From: Vespa crabro | Lineage: Eukaryota; Arthropoda; Insecta; Hymenoptera; Vespidae | DNA length: 64,000 bases | Assembly: GCF_910589235.1 (NCBI RefSeq) | Contig: NC_060956.1 | Coordinates: 21,042,973 to 21,106,972, forward strand | Direction of reading: 5' to 3' | Part shown: positions 27,863 to 40,168 of the stretch, in pieces | How positions within the stretch are numbered: position 1 is the stretch's first letter | Layout of the letters: every line of letters begins with the position of its first letter | Notes under the pieces: generated by a model | What the model saw: only the letters and a program-made list of their open reading frames with translations | The model's database searches: none | What the model was told of the DNA's origin: nothing | Translations under genes and position numbers: made by a program

Positions 27863-28270
27863 AATATTATAATCGATACGGATTTAATTCTATAAATATA
27901 ATGACACGATAGATTGAGCAATTTGCAAAATGTTTAAATTCGATGAGTTGACGACTGATATACCAAACAACATTTTAAATGATTTTTTTTAGATATAACG
28001 TTTATCGTTTTATTTTGTTTGACGTAAAAAACAAAACAAAAAAAAACCTCCAAAGAAGAAAAAACAAATAAATAAATAAGTACAATACTCTGGTTAGATC
28101 GTTCGTTTGTTCGATATGCACGATTTTATTTAATCGAAATGGTGAACGCGGGAACGGACAGCATCGAATTAATAGAACGCATTTTGATCCGGAAAGGAAG
28201 CAACAGGTGTGCGCTCGCACGAATCGCACGTTAAAACGACGGCTTTAAACAAAGGAACCATTCAATCTTT

Positions 28271-28318
<48 letters not shown>

Positions 28319-28361
28319 ATAGTAAAATATAAATTCTATATAAATAAACAACACTATCAAA

Positions 28362-28367
28362 ACTTAC
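28362..28367 (-). promoter_or_regulatory. Splice donor GTAAGT of the N/H/Q exon
   Basis: On the minus strand the six intronic bases are GTAAGT, directly after AAGAACG. This matches the consensus 5' splice site. It ends the only well supported coding exon in the window and fixes the gene's orientation. Confidence 0.7.
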
Positions 28368-28598
28368 CGTTCTTGCACCGAACGCTTGGTTGACGTTGCT
28401 GACGTTATTGTTGATATGATTGTTGTTCAAATTGTTACTGCTACCAGACGTGTTGTTGTTTCTAGGATGATGATTATTATGATGTTGTTGATGATGCTGC
28501 TGTTGCTGCTGCTGATGATGATGATGATGATGATGATTATTCGAGTTGTTTCCATTGTTTTGCTTGTTGTGCTTATGCAACACCATAGCGGCAAACAT
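28368..28598 (-). CDS. First coding exon (partial gene): Asn/His/Gln-rich N-terminus
   Basis: The minus strand opens at an ATG ending at 28598 and reads MFAAMVLHKHNKQ, then an Asn-rich stretch, seven His, six Gln, mixed His/Gln/Asn, and a Ser/Asn-rich segment ending in NQAFGART. The last exon base is 28368. The junction reads ACG|GTAAGT, a consensus donor, and leaves the reading frame in phase 0. Translation past the donor runs into a (TA)n array, so this is an exon and not a complete protein. His/Gln/Asn runs near the N-terminus are common in insect transcription factors, RNA-binding proteins and some channel proteins, and are probably disordered. No folded domain is encoded, so no function is assigned. 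A possible acceptor (CACAG) just upstream would start the exon at 28630 instead and keep the frame open. The downstream exon must lie at lower coordinates and was not found. Confidence is good for coding and none for identity. Confidence 0.72.
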
Positions 28599-29305
28599 TT
28601 TGACGATTTCCAGAAGGAAGACACGAGAAGCTGTGATAGATGGAATAAATTTTCCTTTGGGTTTGTTCCCCGTTTAATCGGCGACACAATTAATTCACAA
28701 TTTTCCACATAATGGGCTAGACCTCACCCAATTTAGATCACCCGATCTAAAATTCGTACGATGGCAAAACCAACCGGTCGTTATATCGCAAACATATTAT
28801 TATTATTATTAGTTTTGCAGGATACATCAGAAAATGGATGGAAATAGTTTCTTCTACTGTTTAAATCTCAAGGAGACGTTGAAGAATTAGATTCTCGAGT
28901 GGAGAAACGGTCGATCTTTCTCTAACCAATCTCGATCGTTACTCTTCTTCAAAATCAAATGCATATGTACGTAATAACAAAATGAGGTCCCTCGTTAAGA
29001 TCTGGTATATATGTATGTATGCATATATATATGCAGGTACATATGTGCGTAAGTACGTACGTACGTACGTACTATAGGACGTTCATTTTAAGTAATACTT
29101 AAACGAGATGGAAATTATCGCTATTCAAGAGGAGCTGTTTATATCCTGGTATATTGTAAGCTATAGAAGACCGGATGGCACCTACTATCCTATCGTAAAT
29201 AGTAATCAACTATCCGTTGCCGTGGCAATACCGTTGTAACATACGTTGCGAACATTCATCACTTTGCAAAATGAACGAGAGAAAATTAGTAAACGAGCGA
29301 AATAT

Positions 29306-29336
<31 letters not shown>

Positions 29337-29559
29337 AAAAGAGGAAGTACCGCCGGCAGTCAATGGCAGACTGCAATTCGCGTGACTCTTTTTAATTTTG
29401 ATACCAAACGGACGCCCGTTATATATGAACCGTTTGCAGGTGCGATGCTGAACACGTGAAGAACGCACCGAACGCTCGGCTCGTATTGATTTGTTATAAA
29501 TAGTCCACATGCTACGAGCCGCGGCACCTCATTGTTGTCGTCTCTTTCCCACTTTCATC

Positions 29560-29561
<2 letters not shown>

Positions 29562-29609
<48 letters not shown>
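29562..29609. repeat. (TC)n array
   Basis: Perfect TC run of 48 bases. Confidence 0.95.
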
Positions 29610-29613
<4 letters not shown>

Positions 29614-29727
29614 CTTATCTACATATATACGTACATTTACGTATACACTCGTGGTTGAAAACACAGAAAGAAGATGGTAACACGTGCACCACATATACAT
29701 ACTATCCATATGCATATACTTATGTAA

Positions 29728-29778
<51 letters not shown>

Positions 29779-29983
29779 CTTTTCAGTTCCTAGAGAATAT
29801 ACCTACGATATCATCGACCTTCTCTCATTTCTCTCTTTCTGTCTTGCTCGAAACGACATTAGATTTCAACTGCTATAGACACAGCATTAGCCCACTTCTA
29901 TGCACGCGATACCGATTGCGTGTTACAGAGCGACGACCGAAGTATAGAAAATGTCTTATGGAACAAATATCACGAAGAACTCC

Positions 29984-30022
<39 letters not shown>

Positions 30023-30456
30023 ATATAAAACATAATTTCTATCTAATAAATCATACGGACGTATTGTTATTGTACGTGTCGTATTCATTCGATCGATAAA
30101 AACGTCGCAATCATATAAGATCAAATAATTCCTCAAGAGTTTCAATATCCCAGTAATTTGGAGTATAAATATATATCTTGCTCGAGATGACAGAAACAAA
30201 AAAAAGGGGAGAAAAAGAAAAGAAATAATTGAAAAGAAAACAAAAAAACGCCAATCGATTCTAAATAACAATAATAATTTACTTTAACAAGAAGATTATT
30301 ATTACATGATCGGACGAAGGTGTCTTCGAGATAGACGTTTAGTAACAGCAAACCGCGATAATCGCTCGTCCGAACGATCGCCTGTCTTCGTAACGAGTAG
30401 GATCAGACATGACCCAATTTGATTATACGACGGTGTATTCCAACCGCAATTATTAC

Positions 30457-30582
30457 CTCCGGGCTAACCACCTTAGCTCGAGCTTCGAACACACAAGACT
30501 GACTCCACCTGCTCGATCGGTGTACGATGCTATAAGACGAATGCTTTGGTCGAGCTAGGTCGACCATGCCACCACCAGACAT
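30457..30582 (-). CDS. Possible alternative first exon, 42 codons, unknown product
   Basis: A minus-strand frame opens with ATG at 30582 and runs 42 codons without repeats: MSGGGMVDLARPKHSSYS, then a Ser/Arg-rich stretch ending in VVSPE. A plausible donor (GGAG|GTAATA) follows at 30456 and leaves phase 0. An in-frame ATG further upstream lies in TATA-type sequence and is less likely to be the start. The segment is clearly richer in G+C than its surroundings and contains no microsatellite. It lies about 2 kb upstream of the N/H/Q exon, on the same strand and with the same exit phase, which would suit alternative first exons of one gene. No domain or known family is recognised. A chance open frame in a unique block remains quite possible. 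Confidence 0.3.
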
Positions 30583-31020
30583 CGATATACACATACATAT
30601 ATACTCCAAATGACTCTTTCAATTAGCAACAGTAAACATTACTTACTAGATATCTTACATACGTTAGAACGTGTATAACATCTGTTTATATATATATATA
30701 TATATATATACATTGAGAGTACGCAAAAAGACTTTGTCACCTCTAATAATATTTTCATTTCTTTTATATAGTATTAACGTGTATATATACGCAATACATG
30801 TATTACGTTCCGTGAAATTATACGGTGTTGTAATGTAAAAGTAAAAAAAAAAAAAAGATAAATATTCGATAGATAGTCGTTTACAAACGTGTCATTGAAT
30901 CCTCGATGAGAATTTCATTGAGAGAAAAGAGATACAAAAAAAAAATATATATATATAAATAAATAAATAAAAGAGGAAGGAAGAACAGAAATGGAGAACG
31001 TTATGTGAAAGGAAAGAAAA

Positions 31021-31073
<53 letters not shown>

Positions 31074-31628
31074 GAACAGACTCCATAGGATTCGTAAAAA
31101 GGATCATCTAGTTCGTAAAATAAATCGTACAAGTTTTCTTTGAATGAGAAATAAGCTCAAAAAGCAGGGTTTCTTCTAGTTATACGAACAAAGGACAAAC
31201 GCAACTATGTATTATTATTATTATTACGAACGCGATTACTATACATATATGTATGTATACGTCGAATATATCTCCTCACTCTTTATTTGCCTTTACCCTT
31301 TTCTAACATTATTCTAAGAACTACATATTCACTAAACCAGCTTACCCCTATTCCCTTTTTTCTTTTTAGTTACCCATTACTCTCTTTGTACAATACCATC
31401 AGTCGTGTTTCCGTAGGAAGAAATAAAAGAAAGAACGAACGAACGAACGAACGATCCCCTTTTTCAAATAAACGGAACTCATAAAAATTCACTTAAACTC
31501 TTACAATATATAAGTGCATATGTAAAATGCATTTAGGAAGCGCATCGATTATCGAAATTCACCTGGAACGAATAGTAAATGCGAAAGACAGAAAGAGAGA
31601 GAAAGATATATATATATATATATATATT

Positions 31629-31746
31629 ATGTATGTATGCATGTATGTATGTATGCATGTATGTATGTATGCATGTATGTATGCATGTATGTATGTATGT
31701 ATGTATGTATGTATGTATGTATGTATGTATGTATGTATGTATGTAT
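31629..31746. repeat. (ATGT)n with interspersed ATGC units
   Basis: About 29 tetranucleotide units. GC variants fall at irregular intervals in the left half while the right half is pure, consistent with recent expansion at the right end. Reads MYVCMYVC (plus) or THTYIHTY (minus). Confidence 0.95.
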
Positions 31747-32040
31747 ATGTCCTCGAGACTTCATCGAGAGCTATAGCGATCATGTTCACGCATCCGTATC
31801 CTTTTCCATTCGTCCTTGTACAGCATCACCTTGAAACCGATCCTGGGCAAGCATCAACGAGCACACATCTCGCTCTTCTTGCTTCATCTCTAACGTCTCG
31901 TTTTGCAGTTGCAATTCGCGACGACGAATCAGAAAAAACGAAGAGTGAACGAACAGCAGTAGAATGGACAAGAAAGGAAAGAATGAAGGAGAGAGGGGAA
32001 GTCGAGGACAAAGAAAGATGGAGACAAAAAAAAACAAAAA

Positions 32041-32041
32041 G

Positions 32042-32072
<31 letters not shown>
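32041..32072. repeat. (AAAG)n array
   Basis: About eight AAAG units. Confidence 0.92.
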
Positions 32073-32163
32073 AGTTGGGGAGAATGAGGATAAGGATAAA
32101 GAAAGATAAAGATAAAGAAAAAGAGATGGCAAACAAAGAGTTAACTCTACTTTCGTTGGTTGC

Positions 32164-32240
32164 TTCGTTCATTCGTTCGTTCGTTCGTTCATTCGTTCAT
32201 TCGTTCGTTCGTTCGTTCGTTCGTTCGTTCGTTCGTTCGT
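32164..32240. repeat. (TTCG)n array with TTCA variants
   Basis: About 19 units; a CpG in nearly every unit makes it the most CpG-dense simple repeat here. Confidence 0.95.
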
Positions 32241-32351
32241 CGACAGTAAGCAGCATATTTTTCTGACGCACAACAGGGGGTCATATTCCACCTGCTCTCG
32301 GAACATGCATCCAGTGTTACGTGTCCATTTACATAACTTTGCTCTATGTTC

Positions 32352-32410
32352 AACGAGACGCGACTCTTGTCTCGTTAATGCGAGTTCTCGCTAGCTGGGA
32401 CCAGCTAGCG
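32352..32410. repeat. Two adjacent unique inverted repeats
   Basis: AACGAGAC (32352-32359) and GTCTCGTT (32369-32376) are perfect 8-bp arms around a 9-base loop. Thirteen bases on, CGCTAGCTGG (32389-32398) and CCAGCTAGCG (32401-32410) form perfect 10-bp arms with a 2-base spacer. Neither is a microsatellite. The second directly abuts the tetranucleotide array. The role is unknown. Confidence 0.8.
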
Positions 32411-32411
32411 T

Positions 32412-32416
32412 ACTTA

Positions 32417-32447
<31 letters not shown>

Positions 32448-32481
32448 GCTTGCTTGCTTGCTTGCTTACTTATTTACTTAC
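32412..32481. repeat. (TTAC)n/(TTGC)n array
   Basis: TTAC units, a block of TTGC units, then TTAC and TTTAC again: a nested variant block. Confidence 0.94.
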
Positions 32482-32504
32482 TCGATACAGAAGAAACAAA
32501 AGAG

Positions 32505-32564
<60 letters not shown>
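32505..32564. repeat. (TTA)n array
   Basis: Twenty uninterrupted TTA units. Confidence 0.96.
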
Positions 32565-32565
<1 letters not shown>

Positions 32566-32920
32566 GTTTCCGTTCCGTTAATTACATACGTGTTGTCGCT
32601 ATATGTCCTTCAACGCTCCCACCAACCCATCGCTTCTATACGTCTTACGACGAAAAGTCACAATTAAAAGATTGATTATTATCAAAACGATAGATCGTAT
32701 TAATCATCGATTAATACAAAAAATATTCGTTCGATAGAATCGATAGATATTATTCGCGAGGACATCATAAAGTTTTGAAATTTGACAATTTGAAATTTCG
32801 TAGAAATAAAACATGTAAGCTTATTTATTTTTCTAGATATAGGGATGGGTTGAGATTGAGGATAGGAAGGACGATAGGAGGAAGAAGTGTCATTAGAGAT
32901 ATAAAGAAAAAAAGAAAATT

Positions 32921-32951
<31 letters not shown>

Positions 32952-33209
32952 TATGTGTGTGTATATATATCAGCTTGTGTGGAAAATTCAAATGTCAAAA
33001 AGATCATAAATTTCAAGCGACAAATCAGAATGATCGAATTTGTAACTAGGATAGATCATAGGGTATTAAATTTTCGAATAACGACTAATATTATAAAGTA
33101 TTCGTGTACAATCGAGACGAGTGAATACGCGAGCGATTAAAGCATCGTTATTCTCTCTCGCGTAGCGAAGTTATTGATCGGGAACACTACGAAGATCCAA
33201 TGTATGTAT

Positions 33210-33284
<75 letters not shown>

Positions 33285-33477
33285 GACGTTAAAACACGTA
33301 CATAAGCATCCTTATCACGAACGTAGAAGGTGCGCGCGTGTGTTCAGCGACGGCGCACACGTGACAGGTAGTGGTTGTGATTTGACAGCGTCCACGTTCG
33401 CTCGACCATTACGTGCACGAACAGGTGCATAATCAACATTAATTTAACGTGAATTTCGCGATCAACATAACCACAAG

Positions 33478-33515
<38 letters not shown>

Positions 33516-33977
33516 TAGTTATGAATCACGCATGACATATTATTTTCTAAATGAAGAGAAAAAAGAAAAAAGAGAAAAAATAAGAAGATCAAAGTTAATT
33601 AATTATAATACATTGTCTTTCTCATTATCGGAAATGTATCGATGTGGTTTTTATGCTAATAAGCAATAATCGAGTACGTGTTCATTCGATTATGAGAAAT
33701 GAGGATCGTACAAGAAACGGATCTAATTAGGTATGCCACCTGCCGAAGCATCCATACATGACACGTATGTAATAAATGTAGATATGTGTAACTTCGAAGA
33801 GAAATATTTTGATATCAACGATCAGAATAATTTTACATGCGATATGGACACATATATATATATATATATATACATGTGTGTGTGTATATGTGCGCGTGTT
33901 TAAATTTTTTTTTTTAAATATCTGTTTCTTTATCTTTTTTTCTCTCATTTATGTGCTGCCAATTTTTTTCACGTATA

Positions 33978-34030
<53 letters not shown>

Positions 34031-34803
34031 ATACAAAATTATACGTATCATACCATTTGATTTAATCCTAATATAAGAGAGATATTAATGCGAAGGCGAG
34101 GAGAAGCCGCTTACACGAAGATTCAAGTGGAATAGGACCGTTCTCGATCGATACTAAATAGTCCATATCACGAACATAGGTACCCTGGTAGGCACGTGTT
34201 CGCACGGAAGTTAATCCGCTTACTCCTCGTTCGATGACGTTAAACGATTCTAAATAGATCTCAAATATATATACGTAAGTAACTATATATCCATAACATC
34301 TATATATATATATATATGTATATATATGCATTAATGTATAACGCATTTAAATTTCAGAAGGGGAAATTTTAAACGTGCCATATGTAAAGTAAAAAAAGAA
34401 CGCACGAATGAACAAACGAACGAAGGAATGAATAAACAAACAAACAAACAAATAAAGATGAACGTACAAGAGTCTATAAAATCGAGCAACTGTTACGATA
34501 GAATGGTTACTATAATACGATATTGTACGTTCCAAAGGATAAAGTTCTAGATTCGGAAGATAAAAATCCTGTAGAAAAATCGTCGACACACTTGTATGCC
34601 CTTAACGTAACTCTTTTACCCGAGCGAAAAATAAATCACGATTTATGGAACGTAGCCAGAACCGAATTTTAACTTCTTCTTCTTATTCCTCCTCGTCCTC
34701 CTCGTCCTCCTCCTCTTTCTCCTTCTTCCTCTTCTATGAGAAATCTATGACTTAGCGAGTTTGTGCGAAGAATTCTGAATCTTGGTAAAAGGTAAATGGA
34801 AGA

Positions 34804-34835
<32 letters not shown>

Positions 34836-35049
34836 GTCGGGGTCGTGGTGGTCGTCGTCGGTCGGCAAGGGGACAGGGGGGGAGGGACAGGGGATAAGGA
34901 GGGGATTAGAATAGAAAAGGGGAGAAGGGATCGAGAGGAGAAGAAGAAGCGGATGGAGATACTGTATGGAGATAGGGTGGTAAAAGAGAGCATCGTTTCG
35001 CGTTTATTGGAGCGATACTTAAATCCGGTGCCACGACGAACTTTAAATG

Positions 35050-35107
<58 letters not shown>

Positions 35108-35282
35108 CCATACATATGTGAGTATATACGAACGGAAAGTTCGATTTCTATGGGCCAGTTTTGTGAATCGTATCGACTGTGTCGACGGAAAGAAAGAGAA
35201 AGAAAGAGAAAGAGAGACAGATATATATATATATATATATAAAGAGAGAGAGAGAGAGAGAGAGACAGGGAATAGAGAAAGA

Positions 35283-35307
35283 ACTCGTTGACGCGACATC
35301 AACGAGT
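35283..35307. repeat. Unique inverted repeat, 8-bp arms, 9-base loop
   Basis: ACTCGTTG and CAACGAGT are perfect complements around ACGCGACAT. Arm and loop lengths equal those of the hairpin at 32352-32376, and the loops share GCGAC. It begins a unique CpG-bearing block. Confidence 0.75.
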
Positions 35308-35560
35308 CAACACAATGCGTCGAGAGGCCTCGGAAACCAACGACGACAATGACGGACATATACTAGACAGAGTCACTCGCTGAGAAGCGATCGTTAAAAC
35401 GACTTTTCGCATTCATTTATGACAACGTTTCTCTGTCGAATCGACATCGTCGATATAGAAGCAACCTTTTGCTCGCGGGACGCGTCATTGGCTCGAAGGA
35501 ATTGTATTCGCTCTACTTCTCGATCCCTTCTACGGTCGAGCGCTAGCGCGCGAACACGCT
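35283..35560. other. Unique, CpG-containing block, possible regulatory element
   Basis: About 280 bases without arrays, starting with an inverted repeat and ending in GAGCGCTAGCGCGCG. It stands out against AT-rich flanks. No TATA box or initiator is assigned. Promoter or enhancer function is an inference from composition alone. Confidence 0.4.
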
Positions 35561-35707
35561 AATGAATCCCGTCTATTTTTTTTCCCCCCCGTTCTTCTTC
35601 TTCTTCTTCTTCTTCTTCTCTTTTTTTTTCCACGTTGTTGTTGCTCTCGTAATAATTCTTTTTTTTTGTGTCCCTTTTAATTCCTGTTTTTTCCTTCTAT
35701 CGTTTTT

Positions 35708-35806
35708 CTTTACTTTACTTTACTTTACTTTATTTGCTTACTTAATTGCTTATTTTACTTTACTTTACTTTACTTTACTTTACTTTAGTTTACTTTACTT
35801 TACTTA
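35708..35806. repeat. (TTTAC)n pentanucleotide array
   Basis: About 17 TTTAC units interrupted by TTGCTTACTTAATTGC in the middle and by one AGT variant. Confidence 0.94.
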
Positions 35807-36527
35807 GTTGCAGATTATCGTAATGACGATCACTAGAGAAAATTTTTAATATAGAGAAAGGACTCACAATTCTCACGATACATCCCGTCTAATTTTCATT
35901 TTAATAATATACACGTAATATGTTCTATCTGCCGTGAATAGAAATAAAAAGGGGCGATATTTTTATAATTTAATAAAACGTCTGGTTGGTAATTGAAATT
36001 TCTTATATTTTTTTCCCCCGTTTCTTTTTTTTTTTTTTTTTTTTTTCTTTCCTTTTTTTCATATCTCTTTCTATTAAAATTTCCATTAGAAATATATTTT
36101 CTGTAATCAGATTATTTCGTCGATAATAGTAACAAATAATCTATTACTTTCGTAGATTTCAATTCGCCCATTTTCCGAAGCAGTTAATAGTATTCGTAGG
36201 TAATACGACGATTTAACGGAATAAACGGAAAATAGCTGATAGGTAGGTAGGTAGCTAGGTAGCTAGGTAGCTAGGTAGGTAATCTAAAAGCGGAAATAAC
36301 TAACCGGTACGCGTCAACCAGCATCACCAGCACCAGCAATAGAATCAGCACCAGCACCACCACCAATATCAGTAATAGCGTGCCAGAGCTAGTAGCACTA
36401 ATACACGAATATCAGTAATGGGAAGATTTCTTTACTAACTCGTAGACGAATTTCTCTTACTGTTCGATAGGTATGTATCTATGAAATTCAATATATATTT
36501 ATGAGTGTATGTGTGTATATATATACA

Positions 36528-36562
<35 letters not shown>

Positions 36563-36747
36563 GGAAATAGATTCGTTTCCAGCTATCGGCGTTGACTCGT
36601 TGATTCGTTCGACGTTTAAAAATTGTAGAACTTTTCGACTCGTTCTGAATTTTTTTCACGAATCGAACAAATCTCGACAGTCTCGTTTTTCTACGAATTA
36701 CCACCTATTATTTATCGATAAATCGAAAAGAGTATGAAAAAAAAAAT

Positions 36748-36800
<53 letters not shown>

Positions 36801-36856
36801 AGAAAGAAAGAAAGAACCTTCAACGACCACGTCATTGTCCGTTATGTATTTACACA

Positions 36857-36907
36857 GGTAGATAGATAGGTAGGTAGGTAGGTAGGTAGGTAGGTAGGTA
36901 GGTAGGT
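36857..36907. repeat. (GGTA)n array
   Basis: About 12 GGTA units preceded by GATA units. A related GGTA/GCTA array lies at 36240-36281. Confidence 0.93.
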
Positions 36908-37391
36908 GGTTAGTACTCGTTGAGGGTTCGCGTGTCTTTAATGAGAAAGAAAGTTTAAGCTGTTCGTAAAGGAGAAGAGAACGGAAGGGAACGGAAATGA
37001 AAGGAAAGGAAATAAAGCAAAAAATAAAAAAAAGAAAAAATATATATATATATATATACATAGGAAGAAAAGAAAAGAAAAAGGAATAAGATCGAATAGA
37101 CAACTGGCACGCACGCGCTACGAGAGTATCGGATTGCCTCTTTGAAAGCACGAGAGACATGCGTTTAGAAATTCAAATAACTTGGAAAATCTGTGCAAGG
37201 AATCGTATTCGCTATGTACCAGAGTTTTACACCGTGACCCCCGCCGCTTCACCATGTCAACGCCATCGCCATTGCCATCATCAACACCATCATCACCATA
37301 AAGACGCATGACGGAATGAATGTTTTTCAACATTTAAATCACGACGGGTCATGTCACGATTTCGATCATGCAAAAATTCAAAGGAAAAAAA

Positions 37392-37394
<3 letters not shown>

Positions 37395-37476
<82 letters not shown>
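37395..37476. repeat. (TA)n(GA)n compound array
   Basis: TA run to about 37433 passing directly into a GA run with one AAAG break. Confidence 0.94.
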
Positions 37477-37718
37477 CGCGAGCTCGTACGAGGGCATTTT
37501 TACAGAAAACTCGTTTCGCAGCAAGCTTTCCATAAAAAGCGACTTATCCGCACGTTCTCTCGTTCCGTTTTACTCGTTAAAGACAGATGCCTTAAAGGTA
37601 AATTATTCATCCCAGTGACACCTTCGACTGTTGATGGTATTATCGAATATCTTGAAAGATATCGTATACTTAATCATTAATTATACTTAATCATACGAAA
37701 TACGAGACAGTACATCAA

Positions 37719-37719
<1 letters not shown>

Positions 37720-37792
<73 letters not shown>
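37720..37792. repeat. (AAT)n array
   Basis: Twenty-four AAT units, complementary to the (TTA)n arrays elsewhere in the window. Confidence 0.96.
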
Positions 37793-37793
<1 letters not shown>

Positions 37794-38676
37794 TGATTAT
37801 TGATAATCTATCTGTTTTGACTTGAGAAATATCATTTGGCTTATTAATTCGATTTTATTGATTGACACAAAAATATACAATATTTTAAAAGACACCTCTT
37901 CCACTTTCCTTCTTATTTTATTCCAATCGAGCGAAAGAGAAGAAGAGGAGTGAGCAAAACAGAGAGAGAGAGAGAGAGAGAGAGGAGTGGAGGAATGAGG
38001 GAAAGAGAGAGACGTATTGACAAATTTTTTTTTCTTATTCTAAAATTTTACGAGAATTTCGTGAAAGAATTATAAACGAATTTCTGAAAGAAACAAAAAT
38101 TCTATGAGATGCTTCGGGTCATATACCTTTCGCGTTACGTTCCATAAAGTCGAGATGAACGAGTTCGAGTACGATAGGGGAAAAGTCGAAAAGAAGACAT
38201 AAAGAAAGGGAGATAGGTAAAGTGGCATCATAAAAATAATAGTTAAGATGAATGAGAGATAGAGATAGAGATAGAGATAGAGATAGTGATATAGAGAGAC
38301 AGAGAGAGCATGGGTGACATCCTTTCGCGATTCGTATCTTTTAACATTTGCTTTTCGAATTTGGCTTTCGTTCCCGTTCTCAATGTGACGCAGATCTTTT
38401 TTACATACCGTTGAAAACGAAGCTGGAGAATTTGTGAAAGTAAAAGAGAAAAAAAGAGATAAATAGAGAGAATGATAAAGAAAGAGAAAGAAGGAAGAAA
38501 AAAGAAAAAAGAAGAAAAAAATAAACTAACGCCCCATAGAGATTCCGACCCATATATAGTTCCATAACGTTCAGTCGTGTATCATCAAAGTTCCTTCTTC
38601 ATTTTTCCCCTTCCCGTAACTAAACGCCGTAAATCTCGTACGTTGGAACGGCGTTTTCCTAACCGCAGAAACAAAA

Positions 38677-38710
<34 letters not shown>

Positions 38711-39439
38711 TAGAAAAGAAAGAAAGAAAAAAAAAAATAAAACGAGAATAGACAAAAGAAAGTATCGTTGTAAGGTAGTTTATATGGACACGCTTCGGTA
38801 TCGATTCTCGTAAATATTTTCAAGCGATACCGTGGGACGAACGCGATAGAGGAAACCTCTGGAAATTCAATTTGTCTTATTTTCTCGCACTAGTACAAAA
38901 TCTCAGAACAAAATTTACGTCGGACGGAATGGAAACTACGACGGCGATAGACAGAGAAATAAAAAAAGAAAAAGAATAAGAATAAGAAAAGAAATGAAAA
39001 AGAAGTTCCTTCAAGCGTATGCGTCTATGAACTTGAAAGACGATAACGATCGGCACGAGAATGAGATAGGGTAGAAGGGTATATATATATATATATATAT
39101 ATATATTTTTCTACCATTCGATTAACTCCTCGACGAATAAAATTGTCTTTACTTCTTAGTTTTATACGAGTTATCGATCACCGATGAAAATACTCGTCTC
39201 GTCATCGGCGCATTTTAAAACGCGAAACTTAAAATTGAAGAAACGCGGCCGGTCGTCGATTGAAATCTTATTTTTCTGTCGATCAGTGGGTCGTCCGACC
39301 GGTTGTACCAAATTCCAGGAGGACGAAGACGAAAAAGAGAAAGAGAAACAGTGTGTATGTATGTGCGTGTGTTGTGTGAGATAGAGAAAGGAGACATTTG
39401 GAACTCGTTTGTCTCTCTCTTTCTCTTTCTCTTTCTCTT

Positions 39440-39485
<46 letters not shown>

Positions 39486-40123
39486 AATGAAAGTCAAAGA
39501 CTTTTTCATTCGATCGATATTACCATGTGACAAAATAAAAAAAAAATTAATTTTTATCTAAACAACGATTATGGTCACGCGAAGCTTTTATCATAAACTA
39601 ATCTGAAATTAGTATCATTAGTAATGCGTGGGTATATTCTTAAAAAGTAAGTAACTACGTAGAATTTAACTTTGAACAAACGTTTAATGATCATGCGAAT
39701 TAACGTTATAACGATACGTGTATTTCTATGAATAGTATAAAAGCAAATGTGTACGTGGAACGTAGAAGGAAAATTTTACGTCGTCGTCGTCGTTGTCGTC
39801 GTCGTCGTTGAGTTTATCGATCCGTAATTTAGTTTCTCGTTGGTCACGGAAAACGGTTCGACCACGAAGAAGAAATAGAAGAAGAAGGAGATGGAGGAAG
39901 AGGTGAAAAAAGAGGAGAAGGTGAAGGAGGAGAAGGTGAAGGAGGAGAAGGAGGAACACTCATACACATATAAATCGATTCTCGGAAGACGAACTTCGTA
40001 AAAGGCTCGTAAAAGAGAAGGCGAGAGTTCATTCTTCGCGAGGTTACGATGAGTCAAGCTATTTATCCACTCGCAAAGTTGTATGCAAGTAACAACGATC
40101 AATTGCCTACTAGCAACATACGT

Positions 40124-40168
<45 letters not shown>

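Larger units (their letters stand above)
20161..28361. other. Non-coding stretch downstream of the N/H/Q exon (minus sense)
   Basis: If the exon at 28368-28598 is real, this is its first downstream intron on the minus strand. Unique blocks lie at 20161-20340, 22740-22960 and 23850-24080. A 22-base acceptor/donor pair at 23125-23146 is in the right orientation but would put a stop in frame after the exon. 27430-28260 is AT-rich and quiet. Confidence 0.5.
28631..35282. other. Non-coding stretch upstream of the N/H/Q exon
   Basis: Apart from the candidate exon at 30457-30582, this holds arrays, the five-family repeat cluster at 31.6-32.6 kb, and a unique block at 33290-33480. A repeat-free minus-strand frame at 34068-34260 (ending in SCKRLLLAFALISLLY) has no recognised family and no good start. 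Confidence 0.5.

Noticed and set aside
31527..32087. 186-codon plus-strand frame with MYVC repeats
   Set aside because: Direct translation of the (ATGT)n array and the adjoining AAAG array.
34745..35359. Longest open frame in the window (204 codons, minus) and its plus-strand partner at 34782-35291
   Set aside because: Made mostly by (GA)n/(TC)n and (TA)n read-through (RERE, SLSL, YIYI); no domain, and both strands are open for the same reason.
38390..38470. Strong acceptor-like tract followed by GTATGT (minus)
   Set aside because: GA-rich sequence creates such tracts throughout the window, and a 14-base exon has no other support.
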